Source of the DNA: Nocardia aobensis NBRC 100429
GTDB taxonomy: Bacteria; Actinomycetota; Actinomycetes; Mycobacteriales; Mycobacteriaceae
Length of the DNA stretch: 64,000 nt
Assembly: GCF_000308375.1 (NCBI RefSeq)
Contig: NZ_BAFQ01000162.1
Coordinates: 34,596 to 98,595, forward strand
Reading direction: 5' to 3'
Shown: piece after piece, positions 52,558-61,732 of the stretch
Layout of the letters: the number at the start of each line of letters is the position of its first letter
Position numbering within the stretch: position 1 is the stretch's first letter
Position numbers and translations under genes: made by a program
Notes under the pieces: generated by a model
What the model was told of the DNA's origin: nothing
What the model saw: the letters and a program-made list of their open reading frames with translations, nothing else
Database searches by the model: none

Positions 52558-53436
52558 ATGAACGACAGACTGAAGTTCGCGGCCTTCGGCGGCGGACTGG
52601 TCGTGTTGTTCGGGGCCGCGCTCGGCATCGGCGCCCTGGTGGGCGATCCGGCCGAGCCGGCCCCCGGGCACGGCACCGGACTCCAGGCCACTCAGGAGGG
52701 TTACACCCTCTCCGAGGTGGCCGCACCTACCGAACCTCGAACCCCCGGCACCCTCCGATTCCGGATCACCGGCCCCGACGGCGCACCGGTCACTCGATAC
52801 ACCGATCTGCACGAGCGGGACCTGCATCTGATCGCGGTCCGCTCCGATGCCACCGAATACCGGCACGTGCACCCGGTCCGCGACGACACCGGCACCTGGT
52901 CGATCGATTGGCAGTGGGCCCGGCCGGGCACCTACCGCATCTTCGCCGATTCCCGGCCCGCCACCGCACCGGACGAACTGGTGCTCAGCCGCACGGTCAC
53001 CGTGGCCGGCGCGACCGCCGATCGGCCCCTGCCGCCCGTATCCCGCACCACCACCGTCGACGGCTACCAGGTCCGCATGGACGGCGATCTGTCGACCGGC
53101 GGCGGCGAGGTGGGATTCACCGTCACCCGCGACGGACGGCCGGTCACCGATCTGCAACCCTATCTGGGTGCCTACGGGCATCTGGTCGCACTGCGCGGGA
53201 ACGATCTGTCCTACCTTCATGTTCATCCCGAAGGAGAGGTCGACTCGACTCCCGCCGGGCCGCGGGTCGCCTTCCATGCCCAAGCGCCCAGCGCCGGCGC
53301 CTTCCGGCTCTACCTGGACTTCGCCCACGGCGGCGCGGTGCACACGGCGGAATTCACCGCCGAGGCGGTAGCCGGGCAGCAGAGCGGGCAACACGACAAC
53401 GAGCACACCGGACAGCACGGAGGAGGTCACCAATGA
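52558..53436 (+). CDS. Membrane-anchored, His-rich copper-operon protein
   Basis: 292 residues. An N-terminal helix (about 8-28, A-F-G-G-G-L-V-V-L-F-G-A-A-L-G-I) probably anchors it outside the membrane. Two similar beta-rich halves each contain H-V-H-P (Y-R-H-V-H-P and L-H-V-H-P-E-G-E). The tail is His-rich (H-D-N-E-H-T-G-Q-H-G-G-G-H-Q). Likely an extracellular copper-binding or delivery protein. It overlaps copA by four bases. No named family is certain. Confidence 0.8.
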   Translation: MNDRLKFAAFGGGLVVLFGAALGIGALVGDPAEPAPGHGTGLQATQEGYTLSEVAAPTEPRTPGTLRFRITGPDGAPVTRYTDLHERDLHLIAVRSDATEYRHVHPVRDDTGTWSIDWQWARPGTYRIFADSRPATAPDELVLSRTVTVAGATADRPLPPVSRTTTVDGYQVRMDGDLSTGGGEVGFTVTRDGRPVTDLQPYLGAYGHLVALRGNDLSYLHVHPEGEVDSTPAGPRVAFHAQAPSAGAFRLYLDFAHGGAVHTAEFTAEAVAGQQSGQHDNEHTGQHGGGHQ

Positions 53437-55670
53437 GCGCGCCCACGACAGAGCGCTCCGTCGAGCTGGATATCGGTGGGATGACCTGCGCCTCGTGCGC
53501 CGCACGCATCGAGAAGAAGCTGAACCGGATCGAAGGTGTCACGGCCACGGTCAACTACGCCACCGAGAAGGCGAAGGTCAGCTTCCCGGAAACGGTGACG
53601 GCGGATCAGCTCATCGAACGTGTCGTCGACACCGGCTACACCGCCACCGTCCACGACAACCGGCCCGCGGAAACGGTTTCGGCCGAGGAGGTTTCGACCG
53701 ATTCACCGTTGCGGCAGCTGCGGCATCGACTTCTGGTCAGCCTCGCACTGGCGCTTCCGGTCATCGCGCTGGCGATGATTCCGGCACTGCAATTCCGGAA
53801 CTGGCAATGGCTTTCGCTGACGCTGGCCACGCCGGTCGTGTTCTGGGGTGGCGCCGCGTTCCATCGCGCCGCCTGGATCAACGCGCGGCATGCCACCGCC
53901 ACCATGGACACCCTCATCTCGCTGGGCACGCTGGCGGCCTACTCGTGGTCGGTGTACGCGCTGTTCTTCGGCGATGCCGGAATGCCGGGAATGAAGCACG
54001 GCTTCAGTTTCGCGGTCGAACGCTCCGCCTCGGCGTCGAATATCTACTTCGAGGTCGCGGCCGGTGTGATCGTGTTCATCCTGGCCGGGCGGTATTTCGA
54101 GACCCGGGCCAAGGAACGAGCCGGTTCGGCGCTGCGAGCGCTGCTGGAACTCGGCGCCAAGGATGTGGCGGTGCTGCGCGACGGCGCCGAACATCGAATC
54201 CCGGTGTCGGAGTTGCGGGTCGGCGATCTGTTCCTGGTGCGTCCGGGTGAGAAGGTCGCCACCGACGGCGTGGTCACCGACGGCAATTCGGCCGTCGACA
54301 TGAGCATGCTGACCGGCGAATCGGTGCCGGTCGAGGTCGGTCCGGGCGATTCCGTGATCGGCGCGACCGTCAACGCCGGCGGTGTGCTGACCGTGCGGGC
54401 CACCCGCATCGGCGCCGACACCCAGCTGGCCCAGATGGCCGCACTGGTGGAGGACGCGCAGAACGGCAAGGCGCCCGTGCAGCGCCTCGCCGACCGGGTC
54501 GCCGGGGTGTTCGTGCCGATCGTGATCGCGATTTCGGTGGTGACGCTGGGCTTCTGGCTCGGCAGCGGCGCCGCGGTGGCGGTGGCCTTCGGTGCGGCGG
54601 TCGCGGTGCTGATCATCGCCTGCCCGTGCGCGCTCGGCCTGGCCACGCCCACCGCACTGCTGGTCGGCACCGGCCGGGGCGCGCAACTCGGCATCCTGAT
54701 CAAGGGTCCGCAGGTGCTGGAATCGACGCGGCGCATCGACACCGTCGTGCTGGACAAGACCGGCACCGTCACCACCGGCACCATGTCGCTGGCCGAGGTG
54801 ATCCCCGCCGAAGGCCAGGATCGCGACGAACTGCTGGCCGTGGCCGCGGCGGTGGAACACGGATCCGAACATCCGGTGGCCCGGGCCGTGGTGCGCGGCG
54901 CCGCCGAACAGAGTCTGGCCGGGGAGCCGGTGCAGCAGTTCGTGAGCCACGGCGGTAAGGGCGTGCAGGGCCTGGTCGGTGAGCGCGCGGTCGTGATCGG
55001 CCGCACCGAACTGCTCGCGGACTGGTCGATCACGCTGCCGGAGTCGTTGGCGCAGGCCAAGTCCGAGGCCGAGTCCGCCGGTCGCACCGCGATCGTGGTG
55101 GCGTGGGACGGGCAGGCGTGCGGCGTGCTGGTCATCGCCGATGCGATCAAGGCCTCGAGCGCCGAAGCCATCGCGGATATGCGGTCGCTGGGACTGACGC
55201 CGGTGCTGTTGACCGGTGACAATGCCGCCACGGCTCGCACGGTCGCCGATCAGGTCGGCATCGACGAGGTGATCGCCGAGGTGCTGCCCGCCGACAAGCT
55301 CGACGTGGTGAAGCGCCTGCAGGATCAGGGCAAGGTCATCGCGATGGTCGGCGACGGCGTCAACGACGCGGCCGCTCTCGCCCAGGCCGACCTGGGTCTG
55401 GCGATGGGCACCGGCACCGACGTGGCGATCGAGGCCGGCGACATCACCCTGGTCCGCGGCGATCTGCGGACCGTGGGCACGGCCATCCGGCTCTCCCGGG
55501 CCACCCTGCGCACCATCAAGGGCAACCTGTTCTGGGCCTTCGGCTACAACGTGGCGGCGATCCCGCTGGCCGCGGCCGGACTGCTCAACCCGATGCTCGC
55601 GGGTGCGGCCATGGCACTGTCGAGTGTGTTCGTGGTGAGCAACAGCCTGCGCCTGCGGCGCTTCCGCTGA
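53433..55670 (+). CDS. copA: Copper-exporting P1B-type ATPase
   Basis: 745 residues. N-terminal HMA domain (G-M-T-C-A-S-C), eight helices, the ion site C-P-C near residue 397, T-G-E-S near 293, the phosphorylated D-K-T-G-T near 441 and G-D-G-V-N-D near 639. It pumps Cu(I) out. AGGAGG precedes ATG 53433, which overlaps the stop of the gene before. A 38-bp palindrome follows the stop. Confidence 0.96.
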   Translation: MSAPTTERSVELDIGGMTCASCAARIEKKLNRIEGVTATVNYATEKAKVSFPETVTADQLIERVVDTGYTATVHDNRPAETVSAEEVSTDSPLRQLRHRLLVSLALALPVIALAMIPALQFRNWQWLSLTLATPVVFWGGAAFHRAAWINARHATATMDTLISLGTLAAYSWSVYALFFGDAGMPGMKHGFSFAVERSASASNIYFEVAAGVIVFILAGRYFETRAKERAGSALRALLELGAKDVAVLRDGAEHRIPVSELRVGDLFLVRPGEKVATDGVVTDGNSAVDMSMLTGESVPVEVGPGDSVIGATVNAGGVLTVRATRIGADTQLAQMAALVEDAQNGKAPVQRLADRVAGVFVPIVIAISVVTLGFWLGSGAAVAVAFGAAVAVLIIACPCALGLATPTALLVGTGRGAQLGILIKGPQVLESTRRIDTVVLDKTGTVTTGTMSLAEVIPAEGQDRDELLAVAAAVEHGSEHPVARAVVRGAAEQSLAGEPVQQFVSHGGKGVQGLVGERAVVIGRTELLADWSITLPESLAQAKSEAESAGRTAIVVAWDGQACGVLVIADAIKASSAEAIADMRSLGLTPVLLTGDNAATARTVADQVGIDEVIAEVLPADKLDVVKRLQDQGKVIAMVGDGVNDAAALAQADLGLAMGTGTDVAIEAGDITLVRGDLRTVGTAIRLSRATLRTIKGNLFWAFGYNVAAIPLAAAGLLNPMLAGAAMALSSVFVVSNSLRLRRFR

Positions 55671-55678
55671 ACGAATCC

Positions 55679-55716
55679 GCCGAATGTCCCGTCCGATCGG
55701 ACGGGACATTCGGCGT
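55679..55716. terminator. 38-bp perfect palindrome after copA
   Basis: The left arm CGCCGAATGTCCCGTCCGA (55679-55697) is exactly mirrored by 55698-55716, with no mismatch and no spacer. It begins 9 bp after the copA stop. A transcript would form a very stable hairpin, so it is probably the operon's terminator. No T-run follows, as is common in actinobacteria. Confidence 0.75.
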
Positions 55717-55815
55717 TCCCGCGCCGGTCCGCCATACTTTCCGTCCGAAGAGATGAATGCGCCGCCGCGTCGACCGGACACCCGACGCCGCGCACGAGGA
55801 CAAGGCAGGGACCAC

Positions 55816-56217
55816 ATGAGCATCCTGTTCGCGATCGGTTTGGTGATCTGGTTCGTCAGCATCGCCGCGATGTTTCTCGCACGCGCCCTCGACGACCTCA
55901 GACAGCAGGCCTTCCGAGCGAGCCTGGGAATGTGCGCGGTGGGGTCGCTCCTCCTCGCCATCGGCACGCCGTTCGTCAGCGGTAATTCGACAGGGAAGAA
56001 CATCCTCGTCAGCGGTGGATTCGTCGTGATGGCGACGCTGTGCGCCTACTCGGTGGTGATCATGCGCGACCGCCCCGCCACTCCCCCGGTTCCGCTGCCG
56101 ATCCCGTTCACCCCGCCGAGCGACAACCCCACCGATGCGCCGCAACCCCCGTCACAGGACTCGCAGACCCGCGTACCCGTCGCGGACTCCCGCCCCCACG
56201 ATCCGAGTCGCATGTGA
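55816..56217 (+). CDS. Small membrane protein, unknown function
   Basis: 133 residues with three hydrophobic helices (about 2-20, 36-54 and 64-82; I-G-L-V-I-W-F-V-S-I-A-A-M-F and V-G-S-L-L-L-A-I-G). A Pro/Asp-rich polar tail follows. AGGCAGGGA precedes ATG 55816. It lies after the copA terminator, so it is probably a separate unit. No family recognised. Confidence 0.6.
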   Translation: MSILFAIGLVIWFVSIAAMFLARALDDLRQQAFRASLGMCAVGSLLLAIGTPFVSGNSTGKNILVSGGFVVMATLCAYSVVIMRDRPATPPVPLPIPFTPPSDNPTDAPQPPSQDSQTRVPVADSRPHDPSRM

Positions 56218-56602
56218 CCAGCGTCGTACCGCATCGGCGGAGTGGGGTGCGCTCACCTCACGGAGGGCGGCGAGTCACCATCGCGCCGGCCCGTGGAATG
56301 GCGGCACCACCGGGCACGCACAACGACGAGTTCGCCGTGCGCGTGCGCAAGTCGGGCACTCTTCGCGGCTGACCGTGTACTGAGCGTGCAAACCGCCCCC
56401 AATTTTGCGGATTTCGCGCATTTTCACGCAGGTTTGCACGAATAGTTCAGCCGAGCACGGCAAGGCGCCCAGTACGTTTCGCCGCACACCCGCCGCGATC
56501 CAGTAGCTCGTGGCCGGCTTCGCACCCCGACGACCACTTGATCTGAACCGCAGTTGAGGTTCTAGCGTCGGAAACGACAGTCGTCCACCGAAGGGAACCG
56601 CG
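56218..56602. other. Intergenic region holding the second 56-bp repeat
   Basis: 385 bp. Apart from the repeat at 56385-56440 I see no gene; small frames here read through the repeat. The promoter of the VOC gene should lie between 56441 and 56590. Confidence 0.5.
56385..56440. repeat. 56-bp palindromic repeat, copy 2
   Basis: CGTGCAAACC at the left and GGTTTGCACG at the right, 56 bp in all. It is the inverted counterpart of copy 1 (878-933), about 78% identical over 55 aligned bases, with the inner TGCG/CGCA pair kept. It is intergenic, upstream of the VOC gene, just as copy 1 is upstream of the XRE gene. Confidence 0.7.
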
Positions 56603-57304
56603 ATGAAGATCCTCGAAGTCGAGCTCACCACAACGAATCTCGCCGCCTCGACCGAGTTCTACCGCGATCTTCTCGGCCTTACGGTCACCACGCAACCCGA
56701 GGGCATCGTCGTCGACATCGGCTCCAGCAGACTGAGGGTGCGGGCGGGCGCCGCTTTCGACGGAGTGCATCACCTCGCCTTCGGCATCTCCCCGCTCGAC
56801 TTCGACTCGGCCCGCCGATGGTTACGGCAGCGGACCGAGTTGATCACCGTCGCCGGGTCGGACATCATCGACGGCCCGGAAGGTTGGGACTCCCGATCAC
56901 TGTATTTCCGAGGCCCCGAGGGGATCCTGCTGGAATTGATCGCCCGCCAGGCCGACCGAGCCGTCCCGGGCAGCGCCGACGAAACCCCGCGCCTGTTGTC
57001 GATCAGCGAGGTCGGCATCGGCGTGCCCGATGTCCGCCAGACCGTCCGTCACCTCGCCGAAGCGTTCGAAATCCCGCCCTTCCCACCGCAACTACCCGGA
57101 TTCGCCCCGGTCGGCAGCCACGACGGATTACTCATCCTGGCGAATTCCGGCCGAATCTGGTTCCCCACCGAGCAGGACATCCCCGCCACCGGACCGCTCT
57201 CGATCCACATCGAATCCGCAACCCACAGCGGAAAGCTCACCCTGACAGACGAAGCCGTCGTTCAGTGCGCTCAGACGCAGCCCGCATCGAGTACGTACGG
57301 ATAG
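56603..57304 (+). CDS. VOC (glyoxalase/dioxygenase fold) protein
   Basis: 233 residues with two VOC modules. The first: K-I-L-E-V-E-L-T-T-T-N-L, F-Y-R-D-L-L-G-L, H-H-L-A-F-G-I, and G-I-L-L-E-L-I. The second begins at about residue 130 (S-I-S-E-V-G-I-G-V-P-D). Metal-dependent lyase, dioxygenase or resistance function is possible; the substrate is unclear. GGGAACC precedes ATG 56603. It converges on ksgA with a 61-bp gap. Confidence 0.78.
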   Translation: MKILEVELTTTNLAASTEFYRDLLGLTVTTQPEGIVVDIGSSRLRVRAGAAFDGVHHLAFGISPLDFDSARRWLRQRTELITVAGSDIIDGPEGWDSRSLYFRGPEGILLELIARQADRAVPGSADETPRLLSISEVGIGVPDVRQTVRHLAEAFEIPPFPPQLPGFAPVGSHDGLLILANSGRIWFPTEQDIPATGPLSIHIESATHSGKLTLTDEAVVQCAQTQPASSTYG

Positions 57305-57365
57305 ACCTTGCCGTCGAAACCATGTACGTACAACACCCACGGTTCGGAAGTCCGCTGCTGGCTGG

Positions 57366-58256
57366 TCATCCCTGCTCGGCGAGGCGGACGAACGCTGCGG
57401 TGTGGAGTGTTTCGCCGCGGGCGGTAGGGGCGATTCCCGCGGCGAGCAAGCGGCGTTCCGCCTCGGCGGGAGATCCGGCCCAGCCCGCGAGGGCGGCGCG
57501 TAATGTCTTGCGGCGCTGGGCGAATGCGGCGTCCACCACGGCGAAGACCCGCTCGCGGTGGGCGGTGTCCAGTGACCAGGGTGGTTGGTCGAATCGTTCG
57601 ATGCGGACCAGTCCCGACTCCACCTGGGGGACGGGCCAGAACACCTGGCGGCCGACGGCTCCCGCGCGGCGGACGGTGCCGAAGAAGCCGGCCTTCACGC
57701 TGGGGACGCCGTAGATGCGGGAGCCGGGTTCGGCGGAGAGGCGGTCGGCCACCTCGGCCTGCACCATCACCAAAGCCGTTCGGATGCTGGGCAATTCGGC
57801 GAGCAGGTGCAGCAGCACGGGTACCGCTACGTTGTAGGGCAGGTTCGCCACCAGTGCCGTCGGCTCGCCCGGGATATCGGTGGCCGACACGCGCAGCGCA
57901 TCACCGTGGACCACGGTCAGCCGGTCGCCGAGCTCGGGGGCGCGGTCGGACACCGTTTCCGGAAGATGCTGCGCGAGAACGGGATCGAGCTCCACCGCGA
58001 TCACCCGATCCACGACGTCGAGCAGTGCCAGTGTCAGCGAACCGAGGCCGGGGCCGACCTCGAGCACCACGTCGTCGCGTCCGACGCCGGCCGCCGCGAC
58101 GATTCGCCGCACGGTGTTCGCGTCGTGCACGAAGTTCTGTCCGAGCTGTTTGGTGGGGCGCACACCGAACCGCTCCGCCAGCACCCGCACTTCGGCGGGG
58201 CCGAGCAGTTCGGCCAGGCCACGGGCTTCGCTCACAGGTTCGGACACGCCCGCCAA
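57366..58256 (-). CDS. ksgA: 16S rRNA dimethyladenosine transferase KsgA
   Basis: 296 residues. It dimethylates two adenosines at the 3' end of 16S rRNA. L-G-Q-N-F-V-H-D, SAM motif L-E-V-G-P-G-L-G-S-L-T, catalytic N-L-P-Y-N, and F-A-Q-R-R-K-T-L in the C-terminal part. GTG/ATG-type start at 58256. It keeps its place near rpfB, as in mycobacteria, but a lipase and an SDR gene lie between. Confidence 0.96.
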   Translation of the reverse strand: MAGVSEPVSEARGLAELLGPAEVRVLAERFGVRPTKQLGQNFVHDANTVRRIVAAAGVGRDDVVLEVGPGLGSLTLALLDVVDRVIAVELDPVLAQHLPETVSDRAPELGDRLTVVHGDALRVSATDIPGEPTALVANLPYNVAVPVLLHLLAELPSIRTALVMVQAEVADRLSAEPGSRIYGVPSVKAGFFGTVRRAGAVGRQVFWPVPQVESGLVRIERFDQPPWSLDTAHRERVFAVVDAAFAQRRKTLRAALAGWAGSPAEAERRLLAAGIAPTARGETLHTAAFVRLAEQG

Positions 58257-58269
58257 GGTATCAGTGCGA

Positions 58270-59454
58270 TCAGGGCACGTACGGCGTGGACTGCACCCGC
58301 GCGACGAACGCGTCCATCGCCGCCCACATCTGCGGATTCAGGTCGCAGTGCTGCCCGGTGCCGACCACCGACCGCGCATCCACGCCGTTCGCGGCCAGCT
58401 GGGCGGCCAGCGCGGCGTGCAGCGGCGATGGCACGGTGCGGTCGGTGGCGTTGAGCAGCAACAGAATCGGCGCGTCGTAGCCGCTCGTGGGCACGGCCAG
58501 ATAGTCGGTGAGAGCGGCCGTGAACCGCGGATCGCCCAGCGGTCGCGACAGCAGATCGCCGAGCGAGGCGCCGTTGACCTGCTCGATCATCCCGTCCAGG
58601 CACAGGGTGCCGATACTGTCGAGCAGTTGGCGCCCACGGGGGCTCAGATAGCTGTCGACATCGATATCCGGCCGGGTCTCCCGCATTCCGACGAGCACCC
58701 CCGCGATGAAGGCGGTACTGCCGTCGCCGAGCTGCGGGATATTCGGCACCCACGGCCCGGCGATGGGCAGCACATGTTCCAGATCGGATTCCGGGTCGAC
58801 CGCGATGGTCCCGCGGAAGTCCAGCTCGGGCGCGTAGCTCTGCTGGAGATGGCCCGTTCCCAGCGCGGCCTGACCCCCCTGCGACGCGCCGACGGCGATC
58901 CACGTGCGCGACAACTGCGGATAGGTCGCCCGCGCCGCCCGCAGCAGGTCGATGGTGGCGGTCGCCTCGGATTGCCGCTCCAGATACGGATGCGGCCCGG
59001 TGTCGAACGCGCCCAGCCCGAGATAGTCGGGCGCGACCACCGCGAATCCCTTGGACTGGAAGTACTGCAGGATGCGGTCTTCCTTGGCGCGACCGGACGG
59101 ATAGGGCGCGGTGCCCGGATTCGAGATGCCGCTGCAGCCCATGCCGAGTCCGCTCGTGCCGTGGTCGTAGGCGACCACCGGCCAGCCACCCGCCGGCGGC
59201 TCACCCGGCGGCAGGAACACCGCACCGCTGGCCGGAACGGACGCCCCCTGCGAAGTCGTCGTCCGATAGTCGAGCAGCGCCCCTCCGGTCATACCGTGCC
59301 AGCCGTCCGGCTGCGCGGTGACCGACATCGTCGTTGCGGCCGGCTCGGCTGCGGCTTGCGGCACCGCGACGACCGAGGCGGCCGCCAGTGCGGTGAACAT
59401 GGCCGCGGCCGTCAGCGGCCGACGGATCCGAGCCGAACATTTCGACAACCGCAT
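58270..59454 (-). CDS. Secreted lipase / alpha-beta hydrolase (LIP family)
   Basis: 394 residues. Signal peptide: basic R-L-S-K-C-S-A-R-I-R-R, hydrophobic M-F-T-A-L-A-A-A-S-V-V-A-V, cleavage after A-A-A. Serine nucleophile in G-A-S-Q-G-G near residue 191; Asp in L-N-A-T-D-R-T and His in G-T-G-Q-H-C complete the triad. It fits the secretory lipase group common in Nocardia. ATG 59454; GTG upstream is possible. It is 14 bp before ksgA and may be cotranscribed with it. Confidence 0.88.
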   Translation of the reverse strand: MRLSKCSARIRRPLTAAAMFTALAAASVVAVPQAAAEPAATTMSVTAQPDGWHGMTGGALLDYRTTTSQGASVPASGAVFLPPGEPPAGGWPVVAYDHGTSGLGMGCSGISNPGTAPYPSGRAKEDRILQYFQSKGFAVVAPDYLGLGAFDTGPHPYLERQSEATATIDLLRAARATYPQLSRTWIAVGASQGGQAALGTGHLQQSYAPELDFRGTIAVDPESDLEHVLPIAGPWVPNIPQLGDGSTAFIAGVLVGMRETRPDIDVDSYLSPRGRQLLDSIGTLCLDGMIEQVNGASLGDLLSRPLGDPRFTAALTDYLAVPTSGYDAPILLLLNATDRTVPSPLHAALAAQLAANGVDARSVVGTGQHCDLNPQMWAAMDAFVARVQSTPYVP

Positions 59455-59542
59455 GGGGCACCTCACATCGTCGGGATCTGCTGATTTTACGGTGCGCACA
59501 CCGCACGGTCCGGAAATCCCCAGGCCGGGGCGTCGCGGAGCG

Positions 59543-59571
59543 TTGACGTCAATTGATACACGTTCTAGTTT
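59543..59571 (+). promoter_or_regulatory. KstR-like box within a promoter
   Basis: TGATACACGTTCTA (59554-59567; complement TAGAACGTGTATCA) matches the KstR pattern TNNAACNNGTTNNA at all but one fixed position. It lies inside a promoter with -35 TTGACG (59543-59548), 17-bp spacer and -10 TAGTTT (59566-59571). KstR represses sterol-catabolism genes, so the SDR gene downstream may belong to that regulon. Confidence 0.5.
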
Positions 59572-59644
59572 CGGTGTACTCGCGGAACAGGCGGTGGCAC
59601 ATCCGGTCTCACCGCGCGCGACGCAGCAGGAGAGGACGGCCGCA

Positions 59645-60409
59645 ATGATGCGCAGGCACGAGGGACGACGGGTGGTGGTGACCGGGGCGGGCTCGGGCAT
59701 CGGGCGGGGCATCGTGGTGCGCATGCTCGCCGAGGGAGCACACGTGGTCGGCGCCGACATCTCCGAGCCCGGGCTGAAAGAGACTGTGGCGGAGGTGGGT
59801 TCGGACCGCGATCGGCTGCATACCGTCACCGTCGACGTGGCCGATCCGGAATCGGTGCGCCCCGCCGTCGCCGCGGCCGTCGATCATCTCGGCGGATTGG
59901 ACGTGCTGGTCAACGCGGCCGGGATCATGCGCACCGCGCATACCCACGAGATGGCGTTCGAGAGCTGGAATCAGGTGATCGGCATCAATCTCACCGGCAC
60001 CTTCCTGATGATGCAGGCGGCCATCCCGACCCTGCTGCAGTCCGACCATCCGGTGATCGTGAACTTCTCCTCCACCGCCGCACTCGGCGCGAACCCGTAC
60101 ATGGCCGCCTACGCCGCATCCAAGGGCGGCGTGAACGCGATGACCCATGCGGTCGCGCTGGAGTATTCGCAGAAGGGCCTGCGCGCGGTGAACATCGTCC
60201 CGGGCGGCATCACCAGCGGTATCACCAACAACCTGCAAACCCCCGAGGACGCCGACTGGAACCTCTTCTCCCGGCTGACCGGCTGGCTCAACGGCGGCGC
60301 CCTGGGCGAACCAGCCGACGTCGCGGGCGTGGTCGCCATGGTCGCCTCCGAGGACGGCCGCTACATCACCGGCTCGGAGATCCGCGTCGACGGTGGCGCG
60401 CTCATGTGA
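59645..60409 (+). CDS. Short-chain dehydrogenase/reductase
   Basis: 254 residues. Cofactor site T-G-A-G-S-G-I-G, N-A-A-G, catalytic Ser in F-S-S-T-A-A and Tyr/Lys in Y-A-A-S-K. The Asp after the second strand (G-A-D-I-S) favours NAD. AGGAGAGG precedes ATG 59645. The KstR-like box upstream hints at a hydroxysteroid substrate; sequence alone cannot prove it. Its stop abuts the rpfB stop. Confidence 0.88.
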   Translation: MMRRHEGRRVVVTGAGSGIGRGIVVRMLAEGAHVVGADISEPGLKETVAEVGSDRDRLHTVTVDVADPESVRPAVAAAVDHLGGLDVLVNAAGIMRTAHTHEMAFESWNQVIGINLTGTFLMMQAAIPTLLQSDHPVIVNFSSTAALGANPYMAAYAASKGGVNAMTHAVALEYSQKGLRAVNIVPGGITSGITNNLQTPEDADWNLFSRLTGWLNGGALGEPADVAGVVAMVASEDGRYITGSEIRVDGGALM

Positions 60410-61558
60410 CTAGCTGATTCCCAGGCGACTCGTGCACGCGGGCCAGGCACCCCAGCCCTGCCGGGCCCGCGTCACCTCGGCGATCGCGATCTGCTCTTCC
60501 CGGGTGGCGAGATCCGGCCGCTCGGCGTACTTCAGACCACCCTGCCGGGACCAGGTGCTCTGGTCGAACTGAATGCCGCCGAAGTACCCGTTGCCGGTGT
60601 TGATGGCCCAGTTGCCGCCCGATTCACATTTGGCCAGCGCGTCCCAGACCGCACCGTCGCGCACGGGCGGCACCTCGGTGCCAGGCTTGGCGCCCTTGCG
60701 GACCGTCTTGGGCTGAGCGGGCACGACGACGGTATGCCCCACGGCCTCACGCGACTCTTCCCTGCCGTTGACGATCGAGACCGCGTAGGTGACGTCCTGC
60801 ACCCCGGCCTTGCCGGGATTCTCGACGACGGTCCGGCTCATGTTGAGGTCGGTGTCCTCGATGACATTCTCGGTCGGGTCGAGCGGTTCGCGTTCGGTGA
60901 CCTTCTCGGTGTGCTTGCGGGTGACGGTGATCTTCATACCGTCGTGCAGCGGGGTGACGGCCGCGGGCTGCACGGTGTCCTCGCCGGTCAGCGGCACGCC
61001 CTGCACCTGCAGAAGCTCCCCGACCGTCGGTGCGGCCAGCCGCACGTAGCTCATCGGTTCACCGTTGTCGGACAGCTGCACGGTGCGCGGGCTGGTGACG
61101 GCCAGCGCGGCGCCCTGCAGCGGCAGCGGGGTGGGGCGCGAGGGCGAGACGAAGACGTCGCCGGGCAGCTGCAGTTGAGTCAGCGCGTCGGCGACGGTGT
61201 AGGCGGTGGTCCACACCTGTTTGGTCTTGCCGTCGAAGGTCAGCGCGATCTGCCGGGCACGGTTGAGCGTGATGGTGGCGCCGTCGGTGACGCCGGCATC
61301 CCCGGACGGGGACACCGAATCCTTACCGGCCAGCTTGTAGCCACCGGCCTTGAGCACGCCTTTCACACTGGCGGCCATGGTGGTGACGGTCGTGCGCTGA
61401 CCGTCGACGACCAGGGTGACGGTCTTGCGGCTGACGATCGCCAGACTCGCCCCGATGATCAGGGTGATCAGCATCGCGGCGATCGCCGCATACAGCAGCG
61501 GCGAGCGCGACGCGTTGATCCGCTGGAGAGCGGATATCCGAAACTCCGGCATGGTCAC
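60410..61558 (-). CDS. rpfB: Resuscitation-promoting factor RpfB
   Basis: 382 residues. A membrane helix (about 20-43), three DUF348 repeats, a G5 domain, and the C-terminal transglycosylase-like Rpf domain (W-D-A-L-A-K-C-E-S-G-G-N-W with catalytic Glu). It cuts peptidoglycan to restart dormant cells. GTG 61558 or ATG 61552. Converges with the SDR gene with no spacer. tatD lies 174 bp upstream; that gap shows no gene. Confidence 0.96.
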   Translation of the reverse strand: MTMPEFRISALQRINASRSPLLYAAIAAMLITLIIGASLAIVSRKTVTLVVDGQRTTVTTMAASVKGVLKAGGYKLAGKDSVSPSGDAGVTDGATITLNRARQIALTFDGKTKQVWTTAYTVADALTQLQLPGDVFVSPSRPTPLPLQGAALAVTSPRTVQLSDNGEPMSYVRLAAPTVGELLQVQGVPLTGEDTVQPAAVTPLHDGMKITVTRKHTEKVTEREPLDPTENVIEDTDLNMSRTVVENPGKAGVQDVTYAVSIVNGREESREAVGHTVVVPAQPKTVRKGAKPGTEVPPVRDGAVWDALAKCESGGNWAINTGNGYFGGIQFDQSTWSRQGGLKYAERPDLATREEQIAIAEVTRARQGWGAWPACTSRLGIS

Positions 61559-61732
61559 AATACGATAACGAGGGGGTCAGTCCCTGGCAACTACATGCCG
61601 TGGAACAGGGGATTTCCACATCACGATTCGATATCGACGATCCGGAAATATCACGACCGCGCAATCGTAAGTGAACTGGAGCACACCTCGCATTCCGGTC
61701 GCGTTTTATGTGACGCACCGCACGCGCCGGGC

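Noticed and set aside
61559..61732. c-di-AMP (ydaO-type) riboswitch upstream of rpfB
   Set aside because: rpf genes of some actinobacteria carry one, but I could not find the conserved core in this 174-bp gap; only short CCCTG/CAGGG pairing is seen.
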